Made by a program: the position numbers and the translations under genes
The notes under the pieces: model-generated
Seen by the model: only the letters and a program-made list of their open reading frames with translations
Told to the model about the DNA's origin: nothing
Database searches by the model: none
Assembly: GCA_947447155.1 (NCBI GenBank)
Contig: CANFIN010000016.1
Span: 1 to 37,293, forward strand
Length of the DNA stretch: 37,293 bases
Reading direction: 5' to 3'
Origin: Bacteroidota bacterium
Lineage (GTDB): Bacteria > Bacteroidota > Bacteroidia > AKYH767-A > OLB10
Shown: positions 24,186 through 33,126 of the stretch, piece by piece
Layout of the letters: every line of letters begins with the position of its first letter
How positions within the stretch are numbered: position 1 is the stretch's first letter

Positions 24186-24623
24186 ATGAATACGATTACA
24201 AAAACATTTTTACTGAGTATCACACTTTGCTTTATCGCATTAAGCTCGATGGCCCAAATGCAAAACAGCAGAAAGTACAGGGTAATTGCTTATAAAAATG
24301 GTGAGCCGCAAACATTCAGTGTTTCTAATGAGGTAGAAATTATCCCTCCAATGACCCTTTATGTTCCTAACACCTTTACTCCAAATGGTGATGGACTCAA
24401 CGACACATTTGGAATTGCTGGCGAAGCGGTAAAAGATTTTAAAATGGAAGTGTTTAATCGTTGGGGCCAATTAATATTTCAATCCTCAAATCCTAATTTG
24501 AGATGGGATGGAACATTCCAGGGTTCACAGGTTCCAGAAGGAGTTTATGTTTATAAGGTAACGGCTCAGGGCAATAAAGGCAAAAGAGAAACAAAAGAAG
24601 GAAATGTAAATGTTGTAATGTAA
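24186..24623 (+). CDS. Minimal T9SS type B (CHU_C) sorting-domain protein
   Basis: A 145-residue protein: signal peptide (FLLSITLCFIALSSMAQ), a short stretch that looks like the last strands of a fibronectin-like domain (KYRVIAYKNGEPQTFSVSNE), and then a complete gliding-motility-associated C-terminal domain from about residue 57. The diagnostic pieces are YVPNTFTPNGDGLNDTF, FKMEVFNRWGQLIFQS, WDGTFQGSQVPEGVYVYKV and the end GNVNVVM. CHU_C domains direct proteins to the type IX secretion system and normally end proteins of many hundreds of residues. Here almost no cargo is attached. It may be a remnant of a larger gene or a genuine small surface protein; the frame is intact from ATG to stop. 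Confidence 0.88.
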   Translation: MNTITKTFLLSITLCFIALSSMAQMQNSRKYRVIAYKNGEPQTFSVSNEVEIIPPMTLYVPNTFTPNGDGLNDTFGIAGEAVKDFKMEVFNRWGQLIFQSSNPNLRWDGTFQGSQVPEGVYVYKVTAQGNKGKRETKEGNVNVVM

Positions 24624-24940
24624 TATGACAATAATAGCACTTACTTTCCTACTTAAAAAACTTAAAGTTTATTTGACGATGAAAGGACTCTCTTTAGTAA
24701 TAAAGATCCCTCTATCGAGCCTTAAGTTCAGAGTTTTTTAGCTTGTGAACTTGTATTTTTAGTTGGCTAAATTACAATACTTCGTGGCTAAAAATCGTAT
24801 TGAAAGCTATTTTTCTAATTTATATAGTTGATTATCATACAATTGATTGTTTTGCGATTGTTTTTCTTGCATAATAATAAATCTCGAGGTAAATTTGAGC
24901 TCCACGCTTTGAAAAGCCTTGTTTAAAACCAACCTAAACA
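24624..24940. other. Intergenic region before the large secreted-protein gene
   Basis: These 317 bp are AT-rich with no open frame I trust. They contain a short palindrome AAACTTAAAGTTT (about 24658-24670), no convincing terminator for the preceding CHU_C gene, and at the right end a well-formed promoter (separate entry). Confidence 0.5.
24867..24897 (+). promoter_or_regulatory. Bacteroidota-type promoter of the large T9SS protein gene
   Basis: TTG (24867-24869) and TAAATTTG (24890-24897) are separated by 20 bp, a full match to TTG-N17-23-TAnnTTTG. The box ends 43 bases before the ATG at 24941, leaving a leader of about 40 bases with no Shine-Dalgarno sequence. Confidence 0.7.
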
Positions 24941-27900
24941 ATGCTTATTCAAAATCTAAAATCAAAATTCACAAACAGTAAATTGTTTGTGTTTTCTTTT
25001 TTACTGACTCAATTTATCACTTCATTAAATGTCGTTAAGGCCCAAAGTTGGACACCTTATAATTATTGGACATTTGATGGAACGACTCCTTTAAAAGATT
25101 CGATGAATCAATCGAACCTTGATGCAGCTTATTTCCAGTCACCTTATTTAATTCAAAATAGCACTACAAATGTGGGTGTGGGTAAATATTTGCAACTTGA
25201 TGCTTCATCAAAACAAATAGTGGCTTCCACTCAATTTGTTCCAGATACTGCTTATACAATAGAATTTTTATTTAAAACAGCAGCAGACATAAACCAAACA
25301 ATTCAATGGTTTAGCAGAAGAGATGCTGCAATAAATTTAAGATTGTATTTTCCATATATTCGATTTACAACTAAGTCAATTCCTACGGGATCAACAGCAA
25401 CAGCAACTGATAATTTTGATATTAGTTTGGAAGCAATTGGAAAGGGCACCTATAATTATTATGTAGATCAGAATTGGCATCATATCGTTTTTAAATACGA
25501 TGCTAAGAACGGAGTTAAAGAAGTTTGGATTGATGGCCAGCTTCCATCTGGATTTAGCAAAACACTTGCTGGAGGGTTAATTCCAACAAACCCAGGCGTG
25601 AGCAACAACAATGTTTGCGATGTAAACACAAGCACCACTTACTATAAATTTTATGGTGGCATGGATGAAATTGCTGTATATAAAACAGCATTACCCGCAA
25701 ATATGATTTACAAGCATTATTTAGATTTCACACAAAACAAACATTATACATTTGCGAACACCGTTATTACTGTACCTTCTGCAACTTCCATTACCGGTTC
25801 ATTAAACATGAATGAATTTGCTCCAGGCCATCCCAATGCTAACATTGATGCATTAACGCAATTAAAATCTTTTCCTGCAGCAAGAGCATTAACAAATTCA
25901 ACATTATTTCCGAATACAATAATTTTTAATCCCGCGCATTTAGCGGGTGAAGGCACGAGCACATATAGCATGAGCACACTGGTTAGCAGAAGTAAAGAAA
26001 TTCAAAAAGAATTGGTTACTAATTTTCAGTACGCGCTTCTTGTTACAAGCAATACACATGAAGTATCAACATTTAGCGATACGAATACATATGGTGGTGC
26101 ATGGATTAAAATGGCCAACTTAAATCCAACTTGGAAAACTTCTGCAAATTCATATTGGGGACAACTCAGCCCTAGTGATATTAATAAGACCTCCAATAAG
26201 GCTTATGTAGGATGCGGATGCTTGCCAAGTACATCCTATTTAAAAAATGCTTCGGGACAGTTTATTGATAAAAGTGGAAATGTATCTACGACGACAAAAA
26301 CATTAAGTCCAGAATCAGCACTAGATTCTTTTAAATTAGACGGACAAACGATGCGTTATTATTTAGATCAGCTAACAAAGAAAATGACGCGACCTCTAAA
26401 TCATTTATTTGAGAACGGAGAAACGATGCCTGCTTGGTCAAGTACAGGCTTAAAGCTCGATCCAACGGTTAACACCGCTTTTACAAATAGCGGTCTCACT
26501 GATTGGAGTAGATACATTGGAAGAGGAATGAAAAAAATAACTGCATCATACACAACTGAATTTTTATCATTACCTGCTTTAAGCGCGACACGATTTAGCC
26601 ATTTCTTTTTAAATGGGCATCCTTTATATAGCTGGAACTGGCAAGAAACCAGGGAGCTAAATTCACTCACAAACGGACAACGTTATTCATCAGGCGACAT
26701 CTATATGCAACGTCCTAATGTTTGGAGGTTCTGGCAAGGAGCTGCTCATGGATGGCAATTTGTTACTGAATCCAGATTTACCGAAATCACATTAGGAGAT
26801 AAATTATATTCACCATTCGTGTCTGCTGGCTGGGTTAATGAAGAATTAATTCCACGACCAGCTCAATGGCTTGGCTTCCTAAAAGTAATTTCAATGTCGG
26901 GTGCAGAGTATTTTCAGACAGGTTATTTTGTAACAACACAGCCTTACCAAAATCCTAATAATTATGTTTGGCAAATGGCAATCCCTGGATATGCTGAAGC
27001 CATAGCAACACGATACCAGGACTTTTTGTTTAATGGTACTCTTATGAATGGAGATGTACCTGCGAATGCAACTAATAATACAACACAACCTGGTTATTCA
27101 TTTAATGCAGGCGACATTACAAAATTAGTAGTTGCAAGGAAGCATAACACAATAAGCAAATATGCAATTACCGGTACCATTCAACCCAACTCGAATTATG
27201 TTGGAAATGCGCCATTAACTGGAGTAGCGTCTATTAATCTAGATGGACAAAATATAAAATTCAATGTTCGCAGACAAGGTAGCACCTATATCTATGACAA
27301 AAGCAATGTAAGCACGCCTGTTTTTTATCAGTTAGATGGATGGCATGAAAACACACATCCATATTACTGGTCGAAGGATTTTGTTTTTGAAGGTGAACTT
27401 TATGACAACACATCTTCAACAACTAATTATATAAAAACATATGTCCCTGCAGGAACTATCGTTGGCGACTATACGAACTTTACTTCATGCATTGGTTTCA
27501 AATCTGTTGGTGCGGCTGAATACAACTTTGTTACTAGAGGCACCGGTAATACTTCTTATTACTTTTGGATTAAAGCAAGAAGTAAAAATGGAAGCAATAC
27601 TGGCTTTTCTGTATCAATGGATGGAATTACTAAAGGAAATATCAATTGCATTAGCGATACTAACTGGACATGGTATCGCTATGATGGAACCACAAGCAAC
27701 ATCATTAATTTTGCTAATCTAGCTGTTGGAAATCATTTATTGTCGATTTCGCCAAGCAATATTAATCTTGAAATCGATATTATTACTGTTACATCGAATA
27801 GCGGACTAACATTATCTCCGGCTGCTGCTCCTTGTGTATCTAGTATATTCCCACCTACTATAACCCCATCTGGCCCAACGACATTTTGCCAGGGAGGAAG

Positions 27901-29440
27901 TGTAACACTAACTGCAACAGCTAGCACTTCCTATTTATGGTCAACAGGATCAACAACACAATCTATTACAGTTACAAGTACGGGCAACTATGCAGTTACG
28001 ATTAATAACAATGGTCAATTAAGCACAACTAACACAGTGAATGTGACGGTCAATCCTGTACCTGGAAATACAATTACCGCAACAGGATCAACTTCAATTT
28101 GTCAAGGCAGCTCCGTTACATTAACCTCTTCCGCAGGTACGAGTTATTTATGGTCGACTGGAGCAACCACACAAACTATTAATGCAACCACAGCAGGCAA
28201 TTACTCTGCAACAGTAACTAACGTTTATGGATGTACTTCATTAGCAAATTCATTAGCTGTATCAATTGCAAATCCAACAGCAACAATTACAGCTAACGGG
28301 CCAACAAGCATTTGCTCAAATCAATCAGTGACATTAAGTGCAAATGCAGGAACAAATTATTTATGGTCAAATGGAGCAACAACGCAAACCATTAATGTGA
28401 ATACAGCAGGAACTTATACCGTTACCGTTACGCAAAATGGAGGTTGTTCAATAGCCTCAAGTGGGACAATAATAACCGTAAATACATCTCCAAATAGTAT
28501 AGTTAGTGCATCTGGTCCTACAACTTTTTGCAATGGAAGCGTAACACTAACATCGGGAGCGGCCAATAGTACTTACTTATGGAGCAATGGATCAACTACA
28601 CCTTCGATTATAGTGGCTACTACTGGAACTTACTCATGTACAGCCACAGCTAATAATGGATGTACGAGCTTAAGCAGCCCAATTATTGTTACAGCCCAAA
28701 CGGGAACGATTACTACTCCAACAATATCTGCAAGTGGGACAACAACCTTTTGTTCTGGGAGCTCAGTAAATTTAACTTCATCCGCTGGAGCATCTTATTT
28801 ATGGTCAACGGGTGCAACAACACAATCAATTAATGTTACAGCGGCAGGAACATATTATGTTACCGTATCACAAGTTGGAGGTTGTTCAGCAACGTCTGCA
28901 GGAAACACTATTACGATTAATCCTGTTGCAACTTTCACTACAAGCGTGAATGGGCCTTTGACTTTTTGCCAAGGAGGCAATGTCATAATAAGCGCTTCAA
29001 GTACTAACGCTCAGGCCTATGTGTGGTACAAAAACAATATTATTATTAGCAATGCTACCTCTTCAAGTTACAAAGCAACTACAGCGGGTACTTACTTAGT
29101 AAGGGTTCAATTAGGAAGTTGCGGAGTGTTCTCATCGCCTTATGTTGTTTCTGTACCATGCAGAGAAGGCGAATTAACTGAAACCACCGTTACTTGCTAC
29201 CCAAATCCGTTTAGTAGTACACTTAATTTCAACCTAGGGCTCCCAGAACAATCAGTGGCAACATTAAAAATATTTAATACAGCTGGACAGTTAGTAGATG
29301 TAATATTTGATAATGAAAAACTACTTAAAGGTGAATCAATATTCGAGTATAACAGCTCGCATCTGAGAAACGGGGTATATATTGCAGAAATAAAAACTAA
29401 AACAGATAACAAACGAATAAAAATCTGCAAGCAAGATTAA
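24941..29440 (+). CDS. Large multidomain T9SS-secreted protein with LamG-like and Ig-like repeat domains
   Basis: A 1,499-residue protein with an N-terminal signal (residues 1-35). Domains: a LamG/concanavalin-like jellyroll at about 40-265 (YWTFDGTTPLKDSM, WHHIVFKYDAKNGVKEVWID); an unrecognised large domain at about 275-690 rich in Trp and Tyr (YGGAWIKMANLNPTW, WRFWQGAAHGWQF, RPAQWLGFLKVISMSGAEYF); a beta-rich segment at about 730-830; a carbohydrate-binding-module-like segment at about 836-960 (YYFWIKARSKNGSNTGFSVS); six Ig-like repeats at about 975-1405; and a type A T9SS sorting domain at 1414-1499 (TVTCYPNPFSSTLNF, LRNGVYIAEIKT). The layout suggests a secreted enzyme or adhesin acting on a polysaccharide, but catalytic activity is inference. 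Its 3' end overlaps the convergent namZ-like gene by 4 bp. Confidence 0.88.
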   Translation: MLIQNLKSKFTNSKLFVFSFLLTQFITSLNVVKAQSWTPYNYWTFDGTTPLKDSMNQSNLDAAYFQSPYLIQNSTTNVGVGKYLQLDASSKQIVASTQFVPDTAYTIEFLFKTAADINQTIQWFSRRDAAINLRLYFPYIRFTTKSIPTGSTATATDNFDISLEAIGKGTYNYYVDQNWHHIVFKYDAKNGVKEVWIDGQLPSGFSKTLAGGLIPTNPGVSNNNVCDVNTSTTYYKFYGGMDEIAVYKTALPANMIYKHYLDFTQNKHYTFANTVITVPSATSITGSLNMNEFAPGHPNANIDALTQLKSFPAARALTNSTLFPNTIIFNPAHLAGEGTSTYSMSTLVSRSKEIQKELVTNFQYALLVTSNTHEVSTFSDTNTYGGAWIKMANLNPTWKTSANSYWGQLSPSDINKTSNKAYVGCGCLPSTSYLKNASGQFIDKSGNVSTTTKTLSPESALDSFKLDGQTMRYYLDQLTKKMTRPLNHLFENGETMPAWSSTGLKLDPTVNTAFTNSGLTDWSRYIGRGMKKITASYTTEFLSLPALSATRFSHFFLNGHPLYSWNWQETRELNSLTNGQRYSSGDIYMQRPNVWRFWQGAAHGWQFVTESRFTEITLGDKLYSPFVSAGWVNEELIPRPAQWLGFLKVISMSGAEYFQTGYFVTTQPYQNPNNYVWQMAIPGYAEAIATRYQDFLFNGTLMNGDVPANATNNTTQPGYSFNAGDITKLVVARKHNTISKYAITGTIQPNSNYVGNAPLTGVASINLDGQNIKFNVRRQGSTYIYDKSNVSTPVFYQLDGWHENTHPYYWSKDFVFEGELYDNTSSTTNYIKTYVPAGTIVGDYTNFTSCIGFKSVGAAEYNFVTRGTGNTSYYFWIKARSKNGSNTGFSVSMDGITKGNINCISDTNWTWYRYDGTTSNIINFANLAVGNHLLSISPSNINLEIDIITVTSNSGLTLSPAAAPCVSSIFPPTITPSGPTTFCQGGSVTLTATASTSYLWSTGSTTQSITVTSTGNYAVTINNNGQLSTTNTVNVTVNPVPGNTITATGSTSICQGSSVTLTSSAGTSYLWSTGATTQTINATTAGNYSATVTNVYGCTSLANSLAVSIANPTATITANGPTSICSNQSVTLSANAGTNYLWSNGATTQTINVNTAGTYTVTVTQNGGCSIASSGTIITVNTSPNSIVSASGPTTFCNGSVTLTSGAANSTYLWSNGSTTPSIIVATTGTYSCTATANNGCTSLSSPIIVTAQTGTITTPTISASGTTTFCSGSSVNLTSSAGASYLWSTGATTQSINVTAAGTYYVTVSQVGGCSATSAGNTITINPVATFTTSVNGPLTFCQGGNVIISASSTNAQAYVWYKNNIIISNATSSSYKATTAGTYLVRVQLGSCGVFSSPYVVSVPCREGELTETTVTCYPNPFSSTLNFNLGLPEQSVATLKIFNTAGQLVDVIFDNEKLLKGESIFEYNSSHLRNGVYIAEIKTKTDNKRIKICKQD
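27863..29155 (+). repeat. Six tandem Ig-like repeat units within the large T9SS protein gene
   Basis: Six coding repeats with a period of about 212-222 bp (71-74 residues). Each has the pattern [FI]C-x-G-SVTL, then YLWSxGxTTQxI, then GxYxVTV and usually GC. The first-cysteine codons fall near 27887, 28100, 28312, 28529, 28750 and 28967. Units 1-5 keep the WSxG core; unit 6 has diverged (YVWYKNN) and joins the sorting domain. Such repeats act as stalks between a surface anchor and functional domains. The DNA copies are diverged, so recent expansion is unlikely. Confidence 0.85.
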
Positions 29441-30615
29441 AAATCTTGATAGAGTAAATATTTTTTTCTTACAGCTTTATACTTTTCAATTTCTTCGCCC
29501 CAAGAATTCCGGATTTGCTCTTCGGAGTAACCTTCTTGAATTTGATTTCGGAGCTTATCTGTTCCAGCAAGTTTGTCGAAAAATGAATTAAAAAAATCAT
29601 TCTTGTTATTTGCTTCTGTATATAACTGTATCAACCAACTTAAATTCAGTTGGCCTGCAGTGGAGGCAAATTTATCACCGTACTCTTTAACATTAAAGCC
29701 TCTACAAACAATATTTTCGTAGGGTGGATTTTTAGATTTACCTGGAATACTAATCGGTTTAAAAGTAAACTCTCCGCTCTTGCTATCGGGATATCCAAAA
29801 ATTTGAAATGGATATTCGGTTCCTCTACCAACACTTATTTTAGTTCCTTCAAAAAAACACAATGAAGGATACAAGTAAATAGATGCCATGTTAGGCAGAT
29901 TTGGTGATGGAGGAATTGATAAGTTAACATGAGATTTGTGGTCCCAATTCGAAACAGGAATCACTTTCAATTCGCATTTATTTTTTTTCGCACTGAAGTA
30001 TTCTCCGTTTAAGTATCGAGCATATTCACCCATTGTCATTCCATGAACAACTGGAATTGGCTGCATACCCACAAACGATTTAAAAGCTGTATCTAATACA
30101 GGACCATCAATATAAAAACCATTAGGATTAGGCCTATCAAGTACAATTAGAGGGATGCTATTTGACGCACACGCTTCCATTACATATTGTAATGTGCTTA
30201 TATAGGTATAAAACCTAACGCCTACATCTTGAATATCAAAAATGACAACATCAACTCCGTTCAAATCTTCTTTAGTTGGCTTATAGTGTTTTCCATAAAG
30301 AGAAATTACTTTTATGCCAGTCTTTGCATCTAATCCATTATCGATATGTTCACCAGCTTCTGCATTGCCTCTAAATCCATGTTCAGGCGCGAATACACAT
30401 TTGATCTTAACTTTTAATTTCAAAAGTGAGTCTACTAAATGCGAACTACCAATCACCGAAGTTGGGTTGGCAATTATGGCTATTTTTTTATGCTTCAGAC
30501 CAGCAATATATAGATCAGTTCGTTCTGCGCCAGAAATATAATTGAGCACTTGAGAATTAGCGCCCAAAGAATTTATAACAAAAAGAAATAACAGCGTATA
30601 TTTAGAGAGAGTCAC
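29437..30615 (-). CDS. Exo-beta-N-acetylmuramidase family protein (NamZ / DUF1343)
   Basis: A 392-residue exported protein from a GTG start at 30615 (MTLSKYTLLFLFVINSLGANSQ is a signal peptide, and no ATG precedes it in frame). Conserved NamZ/DUF1343 stretches are all present: IAIIANPTSV, FAPEHGFRGNAEAGEHID, VVIFDIQDVGVRFYTYISTL, VLDRPNPNG, and ISVGRGTEYPFQIFGYP. The family removes terminal N-acetylmuramic acid from peptidoglycan fragments, as shown for Bacillus and Tannerella members, so this gene probably serves cell-wall recycling in the periplasm. An exact TAnnTTTG box lies 29 bases upstream. Confidence 0.9.
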   Translation of the reverse strand: MTLSKYTLLFLFVINSLGANSQVLNYISGAERTDLYIAGLKHKKIAIIANPTSVIGSSHLVDSLLKLKVKIKCVFAPEHGFRGNAEAGEHIDNGLDAKTGIKVISLYGKHYKPTKEDLNGVDVVIFDIQDVGVRFYTYISTLQYVMEACASNSIPLIVLDRPNPNGFYIDGPVLDTAFKSFVGMQPIPVVHGMTMGEYARYLNGEYFSAKKNKCELKVIPVSNWDHKSHVNLSIPPSPNLPNMASIYLYPSLCFFEGTKISVGRGTEYPFQIFGYPDSKSGEFTFKPISIPGKSKNPPYENIVCRGFNVKEYGDKFASTAGQLNLSWLIQLYTEANNKNDFFNSFFDKLAGTDKLRNQIQEGYSEEQIRNSWGEEIEKYKAVRKKYLLYQDF

Positions 30616-30644
30616 GATTAAATAATAATTAGGTAAATTTAGAC

Positions 30645-30652
30645 CAAAATTA
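30645..30652 (-). promoter_or_regulatory. -7 promoter box of the namZ-like gene
   Basis: TAATTTTG on the minus strand is an exact TAnnTTTG match, 29 bases before the GTG start. No TTG is seen at the usual -33 distance. It lies in the 49-bp gap shared with the divergent permease gene. Confidence 0.4.
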
Positions 30653-30664
30653 AGTAATTCGGCT

Positions 30665-31888
30665 TTGAACCTAAGTAAACTTTTATCGGAAAGAATCTTT
30701 CAATCGAATAACGATTCGAAAAAAACAGCAAAACCTGTTACCTATATTGCAATTGCAGGAATATCACTTGGGGTTGTTGCAATGCTATTATCAGTGATGA
30801 TTGTAACTGGCTTTAAGAAAGAGATTTCAAATAAAGTTACCGGCTTCATGTCTTCAATTCGAATTCATCAATTTGAAAACAATAATTCATTTGAAGAAAC
30901 ACCAATGCCGAATAATCAAAAATATCTGCAAGAAATAAAAAAAATAAAAGGCGTAAAAACAATACAAAATTACGCTCACAAGGCAGGTATATTAAAAACT
31001 AACGACGAAATACAGGGTGTGGTATTAAAGGGTGTTGACAAGACATTTGATTGGACTTTTTTCGAGAGCAAAATAACAGATGGAACCAAGATAAACATAA
31101 ACAACAAAGAAGAAAACGAGGCGCTAATCTCTAAAAATCTATCAGCAAAATTAAACTTAAAAACAGGCGACCATTTTTTGATTTTCTTTATTCAAGAAGA
31201 TAGAAAAGTAAGGAAGTTTTTAGTCAAAGGGATTTACAATACAGGACTAAGCGAGGACTTTGACAACTTATACATTTTTTGCCCGATGGCATTAATTCAA
31301 AAAGTCAATAATTGGGACAGTACACAAGTTGCAGGTTATGAATTAAAAATTGATGACTTAAACAACTTAGAAAATATTAGCAAAGAGGTATATGAAAAAG
31401 TAGATTACCATACCAATGTTCAAACGATAAAAGACCTCTATCCACAAATTTTCAATTGGCTTGAATTACAAAATCTAAATGTGATTGTAATAATTTTTCT
31501 GATTTGCATGATTGCAGGAACAACAATGATCAGCACTTTACTGATTTTAATTTTAGAAAACACACGCCCTATTGGATTGTTAAAAGCACTTGGAGCTAAC
31601 GACAATATGTTGACATCAACATTTTTAAAACTTTCCAGCAAATTACTTTTTAGAGGATTATTATTAGGGAATATTATTGGATTAGGCTTGGCTTATCTAC
31701 AGATAAAAACAGGCTTTATTAAGCTTGATGAAGAATCATATTACATTAATAGCGTACCAATAAATTTTACGTTAATAGGTATTCTCTCTATCAATGTTGG
31801 GACATACCTCGCATGCATGCTAATGCTTTTAATTCCAGGCAAAATCATTTCTAAAATTAGCCCGATTGAGTCATTGAGATTTGATTAA
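30665..31888 (+). CDS. ABC transporter permease of the LolC/LolE (lipoprotein release) family
   Basis: A 407-residue inner-membrane protein. The frame opens with a TTG at 30665 (NLSKLLSERIFQ); no ATG occurs before the first helix, and this N-terminus matches the family. One helix at about 25-47 (TYIAIAGISLGVVAMLLSVM), a large periplasmic MacB-like domain, then three helices at the C-terminus (LNVIVIIFLICMIAGTTMIS, LLFRGLLLGNIIGLGLAYLQ and INVGTYLACMLMLLI) give the FtsX/LolE topology. LolCE with LolD extracts mature lipoproteins from the inner membrane; no lolD gene is adjacent. It could be another MacB-like exporter subunit, but length and topology favour LolE. Confidence 0.85.
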   Translation: MNLSKLLSERIFQSNNDSKKTAKPVTYIAIAGISLGVVAMLLSVMIVTGFKKEISNKVTGFMSSIRIHQFENNNSFEETPMPNNQKYLQEIKKIKGVKTIQNYAHKAGILKTNDEIQGVVLKGVDKTFDWTFFESKITDGTKININNKEENEALISKNLSAKLNLKTGDHFLIFFIQEDRKVRKFLVKGIYNTGLSEDFDNLYIFCPMALIQKVNNWDSTQVAGYELKIDDLNNLENISKEVYEKVDYHTNVQTIKDLYPQIFNWLELQNLNVIVIIFLICMIAGTTMISTLLILILENTRPIGLLKALGANDNMLTSTFLKLSSKLLFRGLLLGNIIGLGLAYLQIKTGFIKLDEESYYINSVPINFTLIGILSINVGTYLACMLMLLIPGKIISKISPIESLRFD

Positions 31889-32292
31889 TCGTTCCAATTA
31901 AAATTAACAGTTTGTATGAGATCAGGATGCAAACTAAAAGTAATAGGACAAGTGGCAGCCGCTTTCTCGATTAACAACTTTTCTTTTTCGTTGTAGCTAT
32001 TTAATGGGAACGTGAAATTAATCACAATTTCACCAATCCTTCTAGGGTTGGCCACCATAATTTTATTGATGCTTATTTTAGTGCCATCGATTGAGAACCC
32101 ATGTGTATTAGCAGCAATACCCATTATAGTTAACATACAAGACCCCAATGATGCGGCCAATAAGTCTGTTGGTGAGAAAGCTTCCCCTTTCCCGTTGTTA
32201 TCCACTGGCGCATCTGTGATAATAGTGTTTTGGGAAGCAAGATGTGTTGCTTGAGTTCTTAACTCGCCCGTATAGATTGTTTCAATTGTCAT
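31885..32292 (-). CDS. OsmC family protein (peroxiredoxin-like)
   Basis: A 135-residue cytoplasmic protein with the two reactive cysteines of the OsmC/Ohr superfamily: C52 in ASLGSCMLTIMGI and C114 in AATCPITFSL. FSPTDLLAASLG before the first cysteine is the usual motif. These proteins reduce organic hydroperoxides with a thiol pair; whether this one is an Ohr, an OsmC or a YhfA-like member is not decidable here, but the length and GKGEAFSPTDLL favour the OsmC/YhfA-like side. Its 3' end overlaps the convergent permease gene by 4 bp. Confidence 0.9.
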   Translation of the reverse strand: MTIETIYTGELRTQATHLASQNTIITDAPVDNNGKGEAFSPTDLLAASLGSCMLTIMGIAANTHGFSIDGTKISINKIMVANPRRIGEIVINFTFPLNSYNEKEKLLIEKAAATCPITFSLHPDLIQTVNFNWND

Positions 32293-32297
32293 AGGTT

Positions 32298-32305
32298 CAA
32301 ATTTA
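32298..32305 (-). promoter_or_regulatory. -7 promoter box of the osmC-like gene
   Basis: TAAATTTG on the minus strand matches TAnnTTTG exactly and ends 5 bases before the ATG at 32292. A TTG on that strand (32332-32330) lies 24 bp up, one base beyond the usual range. The mRNA should be nearly leaderless. Confidence 0.5.
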
Positions 32306-32347
32306 AGAATTGATAGTAAAATAGCCCTACAATAATGACGTTAATTG

Positions 32348-32355
32348 TATATTTG
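32348..32355 (+). promoter_or_regulatory. -7 promoter box of the 254-residue exported protein gene
   Basis: TATATTTG matches TAnnTTTG exactly and ends 5 bases before the ATG at 32361. No TTG is present at 17-23 bp. The implied leader is almost absent. Confidence 0.45.
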
Positions 32356-32360
32356 TAGAT

Positions 32361-33125
32361 ATGAATTTGATTAGGCGAATAACACTTCTTGCTTTTTTGC
32401 TATTAGCAAGCATTTTTGCTTATTCGCAGAATTCAAATCCTAATGAATTTGTAGAAGAAAAGCCACCTCTAATGAAAGGGGAAATTGCTTTCGGACTTAA
32501 TGTTCACACTAGTGGCACGCTAGGATTGCAATTCAGAAAAGCAAAGAATTTAACTGGATATAAAAAAATTTATTGGGAGTTAGATTTAGTAGGAATGAAA
32601 CATCCAAAAGAGATCAAATCTGTTAATAGATATTTTACCGATGCAAAAGCCTTTGTCTTTGGCAAACAAAACAATTTAACCATTCTTCGTGGAGGTGCGG
32701 GTTTTGAAAAAACAATTTACAGCAAAGCAGAAAAAAATGGAATAGAAATTCGCTTTGTTTATGGCGGTGGATTATCACTAGGAATTACCAAGCCAGTTTA
32801 TTTAAACATTCTTGAGCCGACCGGGAAGTTTGGAGAATTTGAAACTGTTGTAGAAAAATACGACCCGAATAAACACTTTCTGGATGATATTTATGGCAGA
32901 GCGCCTTTTACTTATGGTTTGAACCAAATCAATTTACATCCTGGCGCCTACGGTCGAATTGCTTTTAATTTTGAATACTCTCCTATTTATTATGACGTTA
33001 AGGCATTAGAGTTAGGAGCTATTATTGATGCATACCCAAAAGAAATTCCGATAATGGCATTAATTGAAAACAAGAAATTTTATTTCACATTTTACATGAC
33101 CTTTATTTACGGAAGAAAAAAATAA
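32361..33125 (+). CDS. Conserved exported protein, probably outer-membrane beta-barrel type
   Basis: A 254-residue protein with a signal peptide ([19 protein letters not shown]). The mature part alternates short aromatic strands ([69 protein letters not shown]) and ends in a strand with a basic tail, consistent with a small outer-membrane barrel. I recognise the general Bacteroidota type but no named function. It lies 1 bp before lipA and is probably co-transcribed with lipA and gapA from the promoter box just upstream. Confidence 0.8.
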   Translation: MNLIRRITLLAFLLLASIFAYSQNSNPNEFVEEKPPLMKGEIAFGLNVHTSGTLGLQFRKAKNLTGYKKIYWELDLVGMKHPKEIKSVNRYFTDAKAFVFGKQNNLTILRGGAGFEKTIYSKAEKNGIEIRFVYGGGLSLGITKPVYLNILEPTGKFGEFETVVEKYDPNKHFLDDIYGRAPFTYGLNQINLHPGAYGRIAFNFEYSPIYYDVKALELGAIIDAYPKEIPIMALIENKKFYFTFYMTFIYGRKK

Positions 33126-33126
33126 T

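Noticed and set aside
27863-29155. Tandem repeats that could suggest a CRISPR array or DNA satellite
   Set aside because: The period is about 215 bp, copies are diverged, and the repeats encode Ig-like domains in one frame.
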